Source: Mycobacterium sp. WUMAC-067 (GTDB lineage: Bacteria > Actinomycetota > Actinomycetes > Mycobacteriales > Mycobacteriaceae). From it: DNA of 64,000 nucleotides. The notes below the pieces were generated by a model, which saw nothing but the letters and a program-made list of their open reading frames with translations, was not told the DNA's origin and ran no database searches. Every line of letters begins with the position of its first letter. Within the stretch, counting starts at the first letter, position 1. Positions 53,434-63,842 of this stretch are shown here, piece after piece. The DNA lies in assembly GCF_020217485.1 (NCBI RefSeq), contig NZ_JAEKMI010000023.1:1-64000 (forward strand). The letters are read 5' to 3'. The position numbers and the translations under genes are program-made.

Positions 53434-53874
53434 ATGACGCAGACGATGCAGCACCCCGACCAGGCCGAGCTCGAACCCGCCGGAGCCCCGCGCCGGGGCA
53501 GGGGCTTGTGGCCGGCCGCCCTCGCGGCCGGGTTGGCGCTCGCGGGCCTTATCTCCGTTGGCCTGCACACCGACCTCGCCGGCGGCAGCGCGTCGACCGC
53601 GGTTCCCGAGTCCGGCACGCTGCAGGTCAGCGGCGCCCGCACCACGAAGACGCTGCCCTGCCACGCGGGCTATCTGTCGGTGAGCGGAAAAGACAACACG
53701 ATCACCCTCACCGGGCACTGCACCAGCGTCACGGTCTCCGGCAGCGGCAACCGTGTCGCGGTTGACAGCACGGACGCGGTCAGCTCATCCGGAACCGGCA
53801 ACGTCGTTGTCTACCACTGGGGTTCGCCCAAGATCGTCAACGCCGGGTCCGCCAGCGTCGTCCGGCAAGGCTGA
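53434..53874 (+). CDS. DUF3060 secreted/membrane protein
   Basis: 146 residues. A Pro/Gly/Arg-rich start is followed by a hydrophobic segment (AALAAGLALAGLISVGL, residues 28-44) acting as a signal anchor or signal peptide. The DUF3060 domain is a beta-repeat: LSVSGKDNTITLTGHCTSVT, VSGSGNRVAVD, SSSGTGNVVVYHWGSP. Two Cys (PCH, HCT) could form a disulfide. Function unknown. Divergent from clpB. Confidence 0.87.
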   Translation: MTQTMQHPDQAELEPAGAPRRGRGLWPAALAAGLALAGLISVGLHTDLAGGSASTAVPESGTLQVSGARTTKTLPCHAGYLSVSGKDNTITLTGHCTSVTVSGSGNRVAVDSTDAVSSSGTGNVVVYHWGSPKIVNAGSASVVRQG

Positions 53875-53906
53875 ATACACGGAGGTCGAGCCTAGAATCG
53901 GGCTCC

Positions 53907-55097
53907 GTGAGCCTCGAGGACGTCCAAGCGCTGCGCGTGCTGCGCGACGCCTTCGAACCCGACGGCGCGGGCCGCTCAGGCTCCCAGGGTGATTCCGGTG
54001 ACCTCGTGCACCGCTTCTACACGCATTGGTTCGCCCTCGACGCCTCGGTGCGCGATCTTTTCCCACCCGAAATGAGCGCCCAGCGCGCAGCTTTCGGCCA
54101 TGCCCTGCACTGGGTGTACGGCGAACTGGTCGCGCGGCGCGCGCAGGAGCCGGTGACGTTTTTGGCCCAGCTCGGGCGGGACCATCGCAAATACGGTGTG
54201 CTGCCCCACCATTACGAAACCCTGGGTCGCGCGTTGTTGGCGACGCTGCGCTCGCATCTGGGTGCGGCCTGGACCGGCGCCGTCGACGACGCGGCCAGGC
54301 AGTCGTTGAACCTGATCACCGGGGTGATGAGCGGCGCCGCGGACGCCGAGGAGGGGCCCGCCTGGTGGGACGGCACCGTCATCGAGCACCTGCGGGTGTC
54401 GCGGGATCTGGCGGTCGTTCGGCTTCAGCTCGATCAGCCGATGCACTACCACCCCGGGCAATACGTCAACGCCCATGTGCCGCAATGCCCGCGCCGCTGG
54501 CGGTATCTGAGCCCCGCCATTCCGGCCGATCCCGGCGGCGGCATCGAGTTCCACGTGCGCCTGGTGCCCGGCGGCCTGGTCAGCACGGCGATCGTCAACG
54601 AAACCCGGCCCGGCGACCGGTGGCGGCTGTCCAGCCCGCACGGCGGCCTGGGCGTCGATCGAGAGGGCGGCGACGTGCTGATGGTCGCCGGCAGCACGGG
54701 TCTGGCGCCCCTGCGGGCGCTCATCATGGACCTGTCCCGGTACGCGGTCAATCCGCGGATACATCTGTTCTTCGGCGCACGCTACCGCTGCGAACTCTAC
54801 GACCTGCCCACGCTGTGGCAGGTCGCGTCGCACAATCCGTGGCTGTCGGTCTCGCCGGTCTCGGAGTACAGCGCCGACCCGGCGTGGGCCGCCGACTATC
54901 CCGACGTCACCCCGCCGCGGGGACTGCACGTGCACCAGACCGGCCGGCTGCCCGACGTGGTGACCAAGTACGGCGGCTGGGGCGACCGGCAAATCCTGAT
55001 CTGCGGCGGGCCGGCGATGGTCACCGCCACCAAGTCCGCCCTGATCGCCAAAGGCGCTCCGCCCGAACGCATTCAGCACGATCCGCTCTGGAGGTAG
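53907..55097 (+). CDS. Type II flavohaemoglobin-like oxidoreductase (Rv0385-like)
   Basis: 396 residues: globin-like domain (about 1-150, with FYTHWFALDASVRDLFPPEM and the proximal-His candidate in LGRDHRKYGVLPHHY), FAD domain (YHPGQYVNAHVP, RRWRYLSPA), and NAD domain (VAGSTGLAPLRALIMD, FFGAR, ICGGPAMVT). Compared with type I flavohaemoglobins the FAD motif is RRWRYLS rather than RxYS. The M. tuberculosis relative is reported to use D-lactate rather than act as an NO dioxygenase. Only 2 nt separate it from the epimerase gene downstream. Confidence 0.88.
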   Translation: MSLEDVQALRVLRDAFEPDGAGRSGSQGDSGDLVHRFYTHWFALDASVRDLFPPEMSAQRAAFGHALHWVYGELVARRAQEPVTFLAQLGRDHRKYGVLPHHYETLGRALLATLRSHLGAAWTGAVDDAARQSLNLITGVMSGAADAEEGPAWWDGTVIEHLRVSRDLAVVRLQLDQPMHYHPGQYVNAHVPQCPRRWRYLSPAIPADPGGGIEFHVRLVPGGLVSTAIVNETRPGDRWRLSSPHGGLGVDREGGDVLMVAGSTGLAPLRALIMDLSRYAVNPRIHLFFGARYRCELYDLPTLWQVASHNPWLSVSPVSEYSADPAWAADYPDVTPPRGLHVHQTGRLPDVVTKYGGWGDRQILICGGPAMVTATKSALIAKGAPPERIQHDPLWR

Positions 55098-55099
55098 CC

Positions 55100-56011
55100 A
55101 TGCACGTCGTCACCCTGCGCGACGCTTCGTCGCCGCTGGTCGCCCAATTCGTCCCCGGCGCGGGGATGATCGGCACGTCGCTGCGCGACGCCGGCGTGGA
55201 GCTGCTCGGCCAGCGCCGGGGCCTGGACGCCTACATCACCGACGGCAAGACGATGGGGATCCCGATCCTGTATCCGTGGGCAAATCGGTTGGGCGAGACC
55301 ACCTATACGGCCCAGGGCGCGACGGTGGACCTGACGCCGGGCGAGAACGGGGTGCGCGCCGACCCCAACGGGTTGCCCATCCACGGCGTCCTGGCCGCCT
55401 ATCCGGGCTGGCGGGTAACGGACGAAACCGCCGACGAGCTGACCGCGCAGGTGGATTTCGGCGCCGATCCGCAACTGCTGGCCAGCTTCCCGTATCCGCA
55501 TCTGTTGACGGTGACCGCGCGACTGGCGAACCGGACGCTGGCGGTGCGGTCCACCGTCGCCGCCACCGGCGACGCGGCGGTGCCGCTGTGCTTCGGCTTC
55601 CATCCCTACCTGCAGCTGCCGGGCGTCCCCCGCGGCGACTGGATCATCGAGACACCCGCGCTGCGCCACCTCGGCCTCGACGGCAAGGGGCTGCCCACCG
55701 GCGATTCCCAGCCGCAGCCGGCGCGAGAAGAGGCGTTGCGCGACAAGACCTTTGACGATGCTTACGACCAGGTGGCCGAGGGCGCGGTGTTCGCGGTCTC
55801 GGGCGGCGGGCGCCGCATCGAGGTGCATTTCGAGCGGGGCTATCCGGCCGCGCAGATCTTCGCACCGCCGGTCGACGATCCCGACAAGGCCATCGTGTGC
55901 TTCGAGCCGATGGCCGCCCCGACCGATGCGCTGCGCCGCGGCGGCTATCGCTGCGCGTCGCCGGGTGAGCCCGCGGTGACGCAGTTTTCGATCCGGGTGC
56001 GATCACAGTGA
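55100..56011 (+). CDS. Aldose 1-epimerase (GalM-like)
   Basis: 303 residues from ATG 55100 with GGAGG 5 nt upstream; the long frame upstream crosses the flavohaemoglobin gene and is a shadow. Family features: PILYPWANRLGETTY, NGLPIHGVLAAYPGW (catalytic His), LCFGFHPYLQLPG (second His), TFDDAYDQV and a late CFEPMAAPTDAL Glu. Interconverts alpha and beta anomers of a sugar. Probably co-transcribed with the flavohaemoglobin gene (GAG overlap region). Confidence 0.9.
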   Translation: MHVVTLRDASSPLVAQFVPGAGMIGTSLRDAGVELLGQRRGLDAYITDGKTMGIPILYPWANRLGETTYTAQGATVDLTPGENGVRADPNGLPIHGVLAAYPGWRVTDETADELTAQVDFGADPQLLASFPYPHLLTVTARLANRTLAVRSTVAATGDAAVPLCFGFHPYLQLPGVPRGDWIIETPALRHLGLDGKGLPTGDSQPQPAREEALRDKTFDDAYDQVAEGAVFAVSGGGRRIEVHFERGYPAAQIFAPPVDDPDKAIVCFEPMAAPTDALRRGGYRCASPGEPAVTQFSIRVRSQ

Positions 56012-56059
56012 CCACTCTCGTCGCTGCAGTCGCTGTGTGATGGCCACTAGGTGAATGCG

Positions 56060-56089
56060 AAAAGCGCTAGCACATGCGCTAGCGCTTTT
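56060..56089. terminator. Bidirectional terminator between the epimerase gene and hspR
   Basis: AAAAGCGCTAGC (56060-56071) and GCTAGCGCTTTT (56078-56089) form a perfect 12-bp stem with a 6-nt loop and A/T tails on both sides. It serves the convergent ends of the epimerase gene (56011) and hspR (56141). Confidence 0.88.
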
Positions 56090-56140
56090 GCGAACGTTGT
56101 ATGCCTCCGGAGACGGGAACCCTTGCGGCGCAAGTGAAGA

Positions 56141-56536
56141 TTAGCGTCCCCGGCGCGGCTGCCACACCACCAGCGCGGTGCTCTTGGGCACCACCGCCAG
56201 GTCGCGGCGCTGGCTGGCGCGCGTCTGCGCCAACTCCTCGCTCAGCTCTTTGATCCGCGCCTGCAGTGCCTCGACCTGGTTGGTCAGCTCGATGATCCGC
56301 TTGATGCCGGCGAGGTTGACCCCCTCGTCCTGCGAGAGCCGTTGCACCTCACGCAGCAGGTCGACGTCGTGCTCCGAATAGCGGCGTCCCCCACCGGAAG
56401 TGCGGCGCGGGCTGACCAGGCCGAGGCGGTCGTAGGTGCGCAGCGTCTGGGCGTGCATGCCGGCCAGCTCGGCGGCGACCGAGATCAGGAAGGTTCGGGC
56501 ATCCTCATTTCTTGAATTACTCGAGCCCTTGGCCAT
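56141..56536 (-). CDS. hspR: Heat-shock repressor HspR
   Basis: 131 residues, MerR-family: winged helix ISVAAELAGMHAQTLRTYDR and LGLVSPRRTSGGGRRYS, then a coiled coil (ELTNQVEALQARIKELSEEL). It represses dnaK and clpB by binding HAIR sites, and needs DnaK as co-repressor in mycobacteria and Streptomyces. Last gene of the dnaK-grpE-dnaJ1-hspR operon, overlapping dnaJ1 by 1 nt. Confidence 0.97.
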   Translation of the reverse strand: MAKGSSNSRNEDARTFLISVAAELAGMHAQTLRTYDRLGLVSPRRTSGGGRRYSEHDVDLLREVQRLSQDEGVNLAGIKRIIELTNQVEALQARIKELSEELAQTRASQRRDLAVVPKSTALVVWQPRRGR

Positions 56537-57714
56537 CAGCGATTACCCGCCCATCCGGCCCGTGGGTCAAAGCCACTGGAACGCTCCGCGGCGGCATACG
56601 CCTCCAGCGCTTCCTGTGCCGCACCCTCCAGATTCGGTGGCACGGCGACCTTGACGGTGACCAGCAGGTCCCCGTTGCCGCCGCTGCGCTTGGGCACGCC
56701 GCGTCCGCGGACCCGCAGGATGCGGCCGTCGGACGTGCCCTTGGGCACCCTGACACCGACTTTGCCGTCCAGCGTGGGCACCGAAATGGTTGAGCCCAAA
56801 GCCAATTCGGTGAAGCTGACGGGAACCGTGACGGTCAGGTCGTCGCCGTCGCGCCCGAACACCTTGTCCGGCCGCACATGCACCGTCACGTACAGGTCGC
56901 CCGACGGCGCGCCGCGCAGGCCGGCTTCACCCTGGCCGGGCAGCCGGATGCGCTGTCCGTCCTCGACGCCGGGCGGGATGCGCACGTTGATGGTGCGGGT
57001 CCGCGTGGTGACCCCGGTGCCCTTGCACTCCTCGCAGGGGTGCTCGATGATCGAGCCGCTGCCCCGGCAATCGGTGCAGGGTTCGGAGAAACCGAACGCG
57101 CCCTGATTGCGGTTGACCACGCCGGAGCCGTTGCACGTGGGACACACCTTCGGGCTGGTGCCCGGCCGAGCCCCGCTGCCATGGCAGTTGGTGCACGGCG
57201 CCGGGCTGGTCAGCCGCAGCGGCATCGCTACACCCTTGGCGGCCTCGACGAAATTCAGCTGGGTCTCGGTCTCGAGGTCGTTGCCGCGGCGCGGCCGGCT
57301 GGGACGGGCGCCGGCGCCGCGCCCGAACAATCCGCCGAACAGGTCGCCGATGTTGGTGCCGCCGCTGCGGCCGGCGGCATCGAACAGATCGTTGAGGTTG
57401 AACTCCGCCCCATCGCCGCCGACGTTGAAGCCGCCGAAGCCGCCGGTATCGAACCGGCGCCCGCCAAAACCGCCGCCGGCGAACAGCCTTCGGGTTTCGT
57501 CGTATTCCTTGCGCTTGGCCGGATCGGACAACACGTTGTGTGCCTCCGACACCGCTTTGAATCGTTCACCGGCGGCGGGATTGTCCGGGTTGGCGTCCGG
57601 ATGCAGATCGCGCGCCAACTTGCGGTAGGCGCGCTTGATCTCTTCGGGGCTGGCGTCAGAGGAGACGCCCAGCTCCTTGTAGAAGTCTTTTTCGACCCAT
57701 TCACGCTGGGCCAT
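56536..57714 (-). CDS. dnaJ1: DnaJ1 co-chaperone
   Basis: 392 residues. J-domain with HPD (RDLHPDANPDN), Gly/Phe-rich linker (FAGGGFGGRRFDTGGFGGFN), four CxxCxGxG zinc repeats (CTNCHGSG, CPTCNGSG, CTDCRGSG, CEECKGTG) and a substrate domain. Stimulates DnaK ATPase. The G/F region is unusually long with LFGGLFGRGAGARP. Confidence 0.97.
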   Translation of the reverse strand: MAQREWVEKDFYKELGVSSDASPEEIKRAYRKLARDLHPDANPDNPAAGERFKAVSEAHNVLSDPAKRKEYDETRRLFAGGGFGGRRFDTGGFGGFNVGGDGAEFNLNDLFDAAGRSGGTNIGDLFGGLFGRGAGARPSRPRRGNDLETETQLNFVEAAKGVAMPLRLTSPAPCTNCHGSGARPGTSPKVCPTCNGSGVVNRNQGAFGFSEPCTDCRGSGSIIEHPCEECKGTGVTTRTRTINVRIPPGVEDGQRIRLPGQGEAGLRGAPSGDLYVTVHVRPDKVFGRDGDDLTVTVPVSFTELALGSTISVPTLDGKVGVRVPKGTSDGRILRVRGRGVPKRSGGNGDLLVTVKVAVPPNLEGAAQEALEAYAAAERSSGFDPRAGWAGNR

Positions 57715-57757
57715 GTCGCGTCACCTCCTCACCTTTCTGTTGTGCTGATTGTGTGGG

Positions 57758-58395
57758 CTAGTCACCGGATGTGCCGGCGTTATCGTCCGATTCCACCGGC
57801 GCGGTTTCGTCGGACTCACCGGTCGCGGCCGATTCGTCGCCATCGTCGGCGACCGTGTCGACGACCCCGACCATGGCGTGGCGCAGGATTTGATCGCCGA
57901 GCTTGTAGCCCTGCCGCATGACGGTGCCGATCACCGGGCGGGAGCCATCACCCTCGTGCTGAACGGCCTCGTGCAGCACCGGGTCGAAGTCCTCGCCCTC
58001 CTCGCCGAACGCCGTCAGGCCGAGCCCGGTCAGCGCGCCCTCCAGCTTGTCGGCGACCGCCTTCAGCGGGCCCGACTCGAGGTCGCCGTGCTTGCGCGCC
58101 CGGTCGAGATCGTCGAGCACGCCCAGCAATTGGTTCACGACGGCGGCCTTGGCCCGGTCCGCCGCGGCCTGCTGGTCGCGCAGCGCCCGCTTGCGGTAGT
58201 TGGCGAAGTCGGCCTGCACGCGTTGCAGATCGGCGGTCAGCTCGGCGAGTTTGCCCTCGCCCTGGACCGCCGGCTCGTCGGCCGGCGCCGTCCCTCCCGG
58301 CGTATCGCCGGGAGGGACCTGCCGTACTTCACCGGTCTCAGGATCGATCCGCCGCTTGTCGGTGACGGTCACCTGTTCCTGTGGATTTCCTTCTG

Positions 58396-58399
<4 letters not shown>
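57758..58399 (-). CDS. grpE: GrpE nucleotide-exchange factor
   Basis: 213 residues. Long coiled coil (LAELTADLQRVQADFANYRK) and beta domain (FDPVLHEAVQHEGDGSRPVI). The N-terminal and C-terminal tails are acidic and low complexity. It releases ADP from DnaK. It overlaps the dnaK stop by 4 nt and ends 43 nt before dnaJ1. Confidence 0.97.
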
Positions 58400-60261
<1,862 letters not shown>

Positions 60262-60304
60262 AGTGATTCCTCCTGATTGTGTAGAGCCTGTTTGGTGCCA
60301 CTAT

Positions 60305-60325
60305 GCTGAGTGAACCCCGCTCAAG
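60305..60325. promoter_or_regulatory. HAIR-type HspR operator, dnaK-proximal copy
   Basis: GCTGAGT (60305-60311), seven bases, GCTCAAG (60319-60325). It lies 44 nt before the dnaK start. Both halves differ from the CTTGAGT/ACTCAAG consensus. Confidence 0.75.
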
Positions 60326-60359
60326 CCTGCCCCTGGGGCGATCGGCTGTCAACCTGGGT

Positions 60360-60380
60360 CTTGAGTCTGGTTCACTCAAC
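60360..60380. promoter_or_regulatory. HAIR-type HspR operator, dnaK-distal copy
   Basis: CTTGAGT (60360-60366), seven bases, ACTCAAC (60374-60380): one mismatch to CTTGAGT-N7-ACTCAAG. Two sites in tandem upstream of dnaK fit the known mycobacterial arrangement. Confidence 0.88.
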
Positions 60381-60614
60381 TTGTCGATCATGTTAACGGC
60401 CCGAAGTCGCGTGTTGTTCCCGGGGTCGCATAGTTCGGGTGCCGCGCCGACGACCGACTCGGCGGCCGCAAACCCACGGTCGCCGCGCGGAGTCGGTCAC
60501 GCGGCGATAAAACTTCACCATCGGCGCCGCATCGATAGTCGCTCGAGTGCAGCGACTATCGGCGGTGGGTGAGTAACCTGAGTGCCGCCATTCGAATCGT
60601 CTGGGGAGCGGCGG
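60381..60614. other. Intergenic region between dnaK operators and the lipoprotein gene
   Basis: Non-coding. TAGTCGCTCG at 60536-60545 and TGCAGCGACTA at 60548-60558 form a small inverted repeat (about 8 bp, TAGTCGCT/AGCGACTA) that could be an operator. No gene seen. Confidence 0.45.
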
Positions 60615-61202
60615 GTGCGGTTATCGGATAATGCGCGGCGAAGCCTGGCCGGTGGTTCGCTGCTGCTCGTAGCGCTGTTCGCCGGGTCGGTGTCGGGTTG
60701 TAGCTCCGTCATCGGCGGGCGGCCGGTGGCCTCGCCCGGGGCGGGTCCCAGCGAGCCGTCCTTCCCCACGCCCCGATCCACGCCGCCGTCGCCGTCGGTC
60801 ACCGCCGCACCCGCTCCGGGGGCCCCGGGCGCGCCGACGGGTCCCACGAATCCGGCCGGCGCCATCCCGCTGCCACCCGACCAGAATGGCTACGTCTTCA
60901 TCGAGACCAAATCCGGCGTGACGCGCTGCCAGATCAACAAGGACACCGTCGGCTGCGAGGCGCCCTTCACCAACTCCCCGCTGCAGGACGGTGAGCACGC
61001 CAACGGCGTCAGCATCACTACCGGCGGCAAGGTGCAGTGGGTGCTGGGCAACCTGGGAGCCATCCCGACCGTCAAGATCGAGTACCAGACCTATGCGGCG
61101 CAGGGCTGGACGATCATCGCCAACGCCGAGGGCACCCGCTTCACCAACGACCAGACCAAGCACGGCATGTTCGTCAGCATCGAGAAGGTCAATACGTTCT
61201 AG
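60615..61202 (+). CDS. Lipoprotein with Pro-rich linker
   Basis: 195 residues from the GTG at 60615 (GGGGAG upstream); the frame opens 33 nt earlier. Lipobox VSGC after a hydrophobic core (SLLLVALFAGS). A Pro/Ala/Gly linker (residues about 40-85, TPRSTPPSPSVTAAPAPGAP) leads to a folded domain with two Cys (TRC, VGC): GYVFIETKSGVTRCQINKD, GKVQWVLGNLG, GWTIIANAEGTRFTND. Similar domains occur in other mycobacterial lipoproteins and Ser/Thr kinase sensors. Function unknown. Position corresponds to the gene next to dnaK in M. tuberculosis. Confidence 0.85.
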   Translation: MRLSDNARRSLAGGSLLLVALFAGSVSGCSSVIGGRPVASPGAGPSEPSFPTPRSTPPSPSVTAAPAPGAPGAPTGPTNPAGAIPLPPDQNGYVFIETKSGVTRCQINKDTVGCEAPFTNSPLQDGEHANGVSITTGGKVQWVLGNLGAIPTVKIEYQTYAAQGWTIIANAEGTRFTNDQTKHGMFVSIEKVNTF

Positions 61203-61317
61203 GCGCTAACCTTGTCGGCAGCGTGGCGGGGGTGGGTATCGGTCTGCCGCGTGATGTCGCCGACCAGCTACCGGTGCTCGCTCAGGCCCGGTCTAACCAA
61301 GAAGACCCCACGACTCC

Positions 61318-62523
61318 ATGCAACTCCGCTACATCAGCGTCGCGGCGCTGATCGCTGAAGCCGGTGGTGATCCGTGGGCTGTCAATCGGAGCCTGCAGGC
61401 CGGTAGCCCGTTTCAGATTTCTCAGCTGGCGGAGGCGTTTCTCAAGGCGGGCCGATGCACTGCTGAGGCCAGCAATGCGTTCGACCAAGCCCGTAGCCGT
61501 TTCGACGCAGCCTGGAACCATCAGAATGGGGATCAACCGATCACCGGCTCCGACGAAGTGCAGCGGGTGACGAAAACCCTTGGGGCGCAGTCCTTGCAGC
61601 TGCCCAAGATCGGTGCGGACCTGGAAAACATCGCCGCCAACCTGGCCGAGGCGCAAAAGGCCGCGGCCGGCCAGATCGCGGCGCTAGAAAGTCAGTTGCA
61701 GCAGCTGGACGGCTTCATCGGCCAAGCGGTGGAACTGGAAAAAGATCCCACACTCACCGCGGAAGACCGACACGCGCTGGATGCGTTTATCAGCGGCCGT
61801 GAAGACGACGCCATCCGCGACACCAAAGCCGCGCTGGGCCAGCTGCAATCCACCCGCAACGGCTACGCCAACTCGTTTCAGAACGCAATGGGGACCCTGC
61901 ACGCGGACGGCTATGACCTGACAGCCCCCCAGGCCGCGCCCGATCAGGGATCGGCCGACCAGCCCGGCGGGGGGCCCGCGTTGGCCCCGACGAAGGGGGA
62001 GGTGCTGACCGGGGCTGCGGGCGCCATCGCCGGTGGTACCGCCGACGGTGTGCGTGGGGCGACGACCAGATTGATCGCCGAGTCCCCGGGCACGGGTCCC
62101 GGCAAGGCTGATCCGGGCTTGTTGCGGTGGTTCGAGGACCCGAAGATCGGCGGCATAGAGCTGAAGGGGTTCTCCCGCGTGGGCGGGGTGGTCGCTGCGG
62201 CCAGCGCGGTACCCGCTGTCATGTCCGACATCCATGACGGCAACTCGGTTTCCGAGGCCGTCACGCGGGAGAGCGCGGGTGTCGCCGCCGGTCTCGCAGC
62301 CGGCGGTTGGGTAGGCGGCGCGGTGGCTGGCTCGGAGTTGGGTGCGGCGCTTGGTTCGGTCGTTCCAGGAGCGGGCACCGCAGTTGGCCTGGTGGCAGGC
62401 GCCGTTGTCGGAGCAGGAGCCGCCTTCGTGGCCTCCAAGACGGTAGAAGTGGCCTGGCAGCCCGCCGCGGATGCGATCGGGAGTGTGGTGCATGGCGTGG
62501 AATCCGTATTCGGTTTCGGGTAG
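61318..62523 (+). CDS. Mycobacterial helical protein with Gly-rich C-terminus, Rv0026-like
   Basis: 401 residues. N-terminus QLRYISVAALIAEAGGDPWA, then a helical region (about 20-200) with DQARSRFDAAWNHQNGD (similar in style to ESX-type helical hairpins), ALESQLQQLDGFIGQAVELE and long coiled segments. From about residue 225 there is a Gly/Ala-rich hydrophobic region (GVAAGLAAGGWVGGAVAGSE and following) ending in EVAWQPAADAIGSVVHGVES. I recall the N-terminus from M. tuberculosis Rv0025/Rv0026-like proteins. Glycine zippers recall toxin or pore-forming domains, but no toxin motif is certain. No signal peptide. Confidence 0.85.
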   Translation: MQLRYISVAALIAEAGGDPWAVNRSLQAGSPFQISQLAEAFLKAGRCTAEASNAFDQARSRFDAAWNHQNGDQPITGSDEVQRVTKTLGAQSLQLPKIGADLENIAANLAEAQKAAAGQIAALESQLQQLDGFIGQAVELEKDPTLTAEDRHALDAFISGREDDAIRDTKAALGQLQSTRNGYANSFQNAMGTLHADGYDLTAPQAAPDQGSADQPGGGPALAPTKGEVLTGAAGAIAGGTADGVRGATTRLIAESPGTGPGKADPGLLRWFEDPKIGGIELKGFSRVGGVVAAASAVPAVMSDIHDGNSVSEAVTRESAGVAAGLAAGGWVGGAVAGSELGAALGSVVPGAGTAVGLVAGAVVGAGAAFVASKTVEVAWQPAADAIGSVVHGVESVFGFG

Positions 62524-62533
62524 GACGACGACG

Positions 62534-63105
62534 ATGCGATTCGATGAGTTCACAGAAGAGCACGGCCTCGCTGTGTCCCCAGTCGATCGGTTCGTCGGGT
62601 TTGTTGTTGAGGTGGGGGTGCCGCCGGGCTGGGAACCGTTCGAATCCGCTGAGGGAGTTCGTGTGTGGGTTTGTCGTGCCGACCCATGTATCGACGTGTT
62701 TGCGCAAACGCGGTGTTGACGATGCATCGGGTCGAGGCCTCGCTGGATCCACCCGAAGTATTTGCCATGCTGTCTGACCAGCAGTTGCAGTCGGCGCCGA
62801 AATGCCGTGAACTGCATCGAGAATTCACCGCAGCACGCGAGGGCCCCGGTAGCGCGGGGACGCTCGCGATCCAGATCGCGCATGAACTCGGCACCATCGA
62901 CAGCACGTCACAATCGAGGATCATCACGGCCGAACGGGAGACGCTGATCGCGCAACTAACAGTGACCGCGTTACACGATTCACCGATGGATGGATCGGGT
63001 GTCTGGCTGACCGCTCGATCGGGTCCGGTGACAAATCCAACGTCCGCGGGGTACCACGGCGCTATCCCGAGAACCGAACACGGGACCGTTACTGATGGCA
63101 AGTAA
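62534..63105 (+). pseudogene. Frameshifted conserved mycobacterial gene, LpqN/LpqT-like without signal
   Basis: Frame 1 runs from ATG 62534 (MRFDEFTEEHGLAVSPVDRF, VPPGWEPFESAEGVRVWVCR) to a stop at 62717-62719. The same protein appears to continue in the next frame from CANAVLTMHRVEASLDPPEV to QSRIITAERETLIAQLTVT, ending at 63105. Adding one T to the TTT at 62699-62701 joins them as VFCANAVLTMH. So one base appears to be lost, by mutation or sequencing error. Joined, it would be about 190 residues. Family function unknown. Confidence 0.68.
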
Positions 63106-63823
63106 TACGGCGAAAGGCCGTCGTGTACCGAAACTGCGTTACGCCGTAGGTGGTGCACTATGCCTGTTGGCGGGCATAAATGTGCTGGTTGGGTCGGCTT
63201 GGTATCTGCCTGTCGGCGCCGCTGCGGTCGGCGTCGGCATCATTTATGGGAGCGGCCGCCGAATTTTCGGCGCCGGGGTCAGGCGGACCGGGCAGGAGAT
63301 TGTCTGCCGCTATCTTCCGTGGTACGAGAGCAACCCATACATGGCGACCTTGCTGTTCCCCCTAATCGCGATCGCCATGATTGGCGCAGGATGTGCACCC
63401 GGTAATCCGGCGTGGCTGTGGTACGGCGGGGTAATTCTGCTGGCCATCTCTGCCTTATTGGTGGGCGTCTCCCTCTGGATCTGGCGCCGATCCCTTCTCC
63501 GTATCACCCCCGCGGCGTTGACCGTGCGGATCGCAGAGCGCGGCAGTGAGTTGACCGACATCCGGCGTGAGCATGTCCGTTCGATCGAGCCAAAGCTCGT
63601 CCCGAGCGTGGCGGCCGGTACCGAGCGGTTGCAAGTCGAAATCGCCTACCAGCCCGCCGATGTCAGCAGCGAGGCGACCGCGACGGTGATGCTCGGAATG
63701 TATCTGAGCGTTCAACCGATCAACCTGCTCAACGCCCTCGTGGCCTGGAAAGACGGCGCCCACGAAAACCCGTGCGAGCTACTGGATCAGGTCGAAGGGA
63801 TCCTTCGGGGCAATTCGCAGTGA
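63095..63823 (+). CDS. Membrane protein of unknown function
   Basis: 242 residues, ATG overlapping the stop of the broken gene. Four hydrophobic segments (about 19-36, 38-55, 87-105 and 108-130) followed by a cytoplasmic domain of about 105 residues (RSLLRITPAALTVRIAERGS, ERLQVEIAYQPADVSSEA). The order helical protein - LpqN-like - membrane protein suggests one cassette. No family recognised. Confidence 0.82.
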   Translation: MASNTAKGRRVPKLRYAVGGALCLLAGINVLVGSAWYLPVGAAAVGVGIIYGSGRRIFGAGVRRTGQEIVCRYLPWYESNPYMATLLFPLIAIAMIGAGCAPGNPAWLWYGGVILLAISALLVGVSLWIWRRSLLRITPAALTVRIAERGSELTDIRREHVRSIEPKLVPSVAAGTERLQVEIAYQPADVSSEATATVMLGMYLSVQPINLLNALVAWKDGAHENPCELLDQVEGILRGNSQ

Positions 63824-63842
63824 CCACCCGAGACCGTCACCG

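Noticed and set aside
54026..56011. A 661-codon frame suggesting a fused epimerase
   Set aside because: The first half is an out-of-frame reading of the flavohaemoglobin gene; a strong ribosome site precedes the ATG at 55100.
56012..56140. Possible small RNA between the epimerase gene and hspR
   Set aside because: The only structure is the terminator at 56060-56089; no promoter-like sequence.
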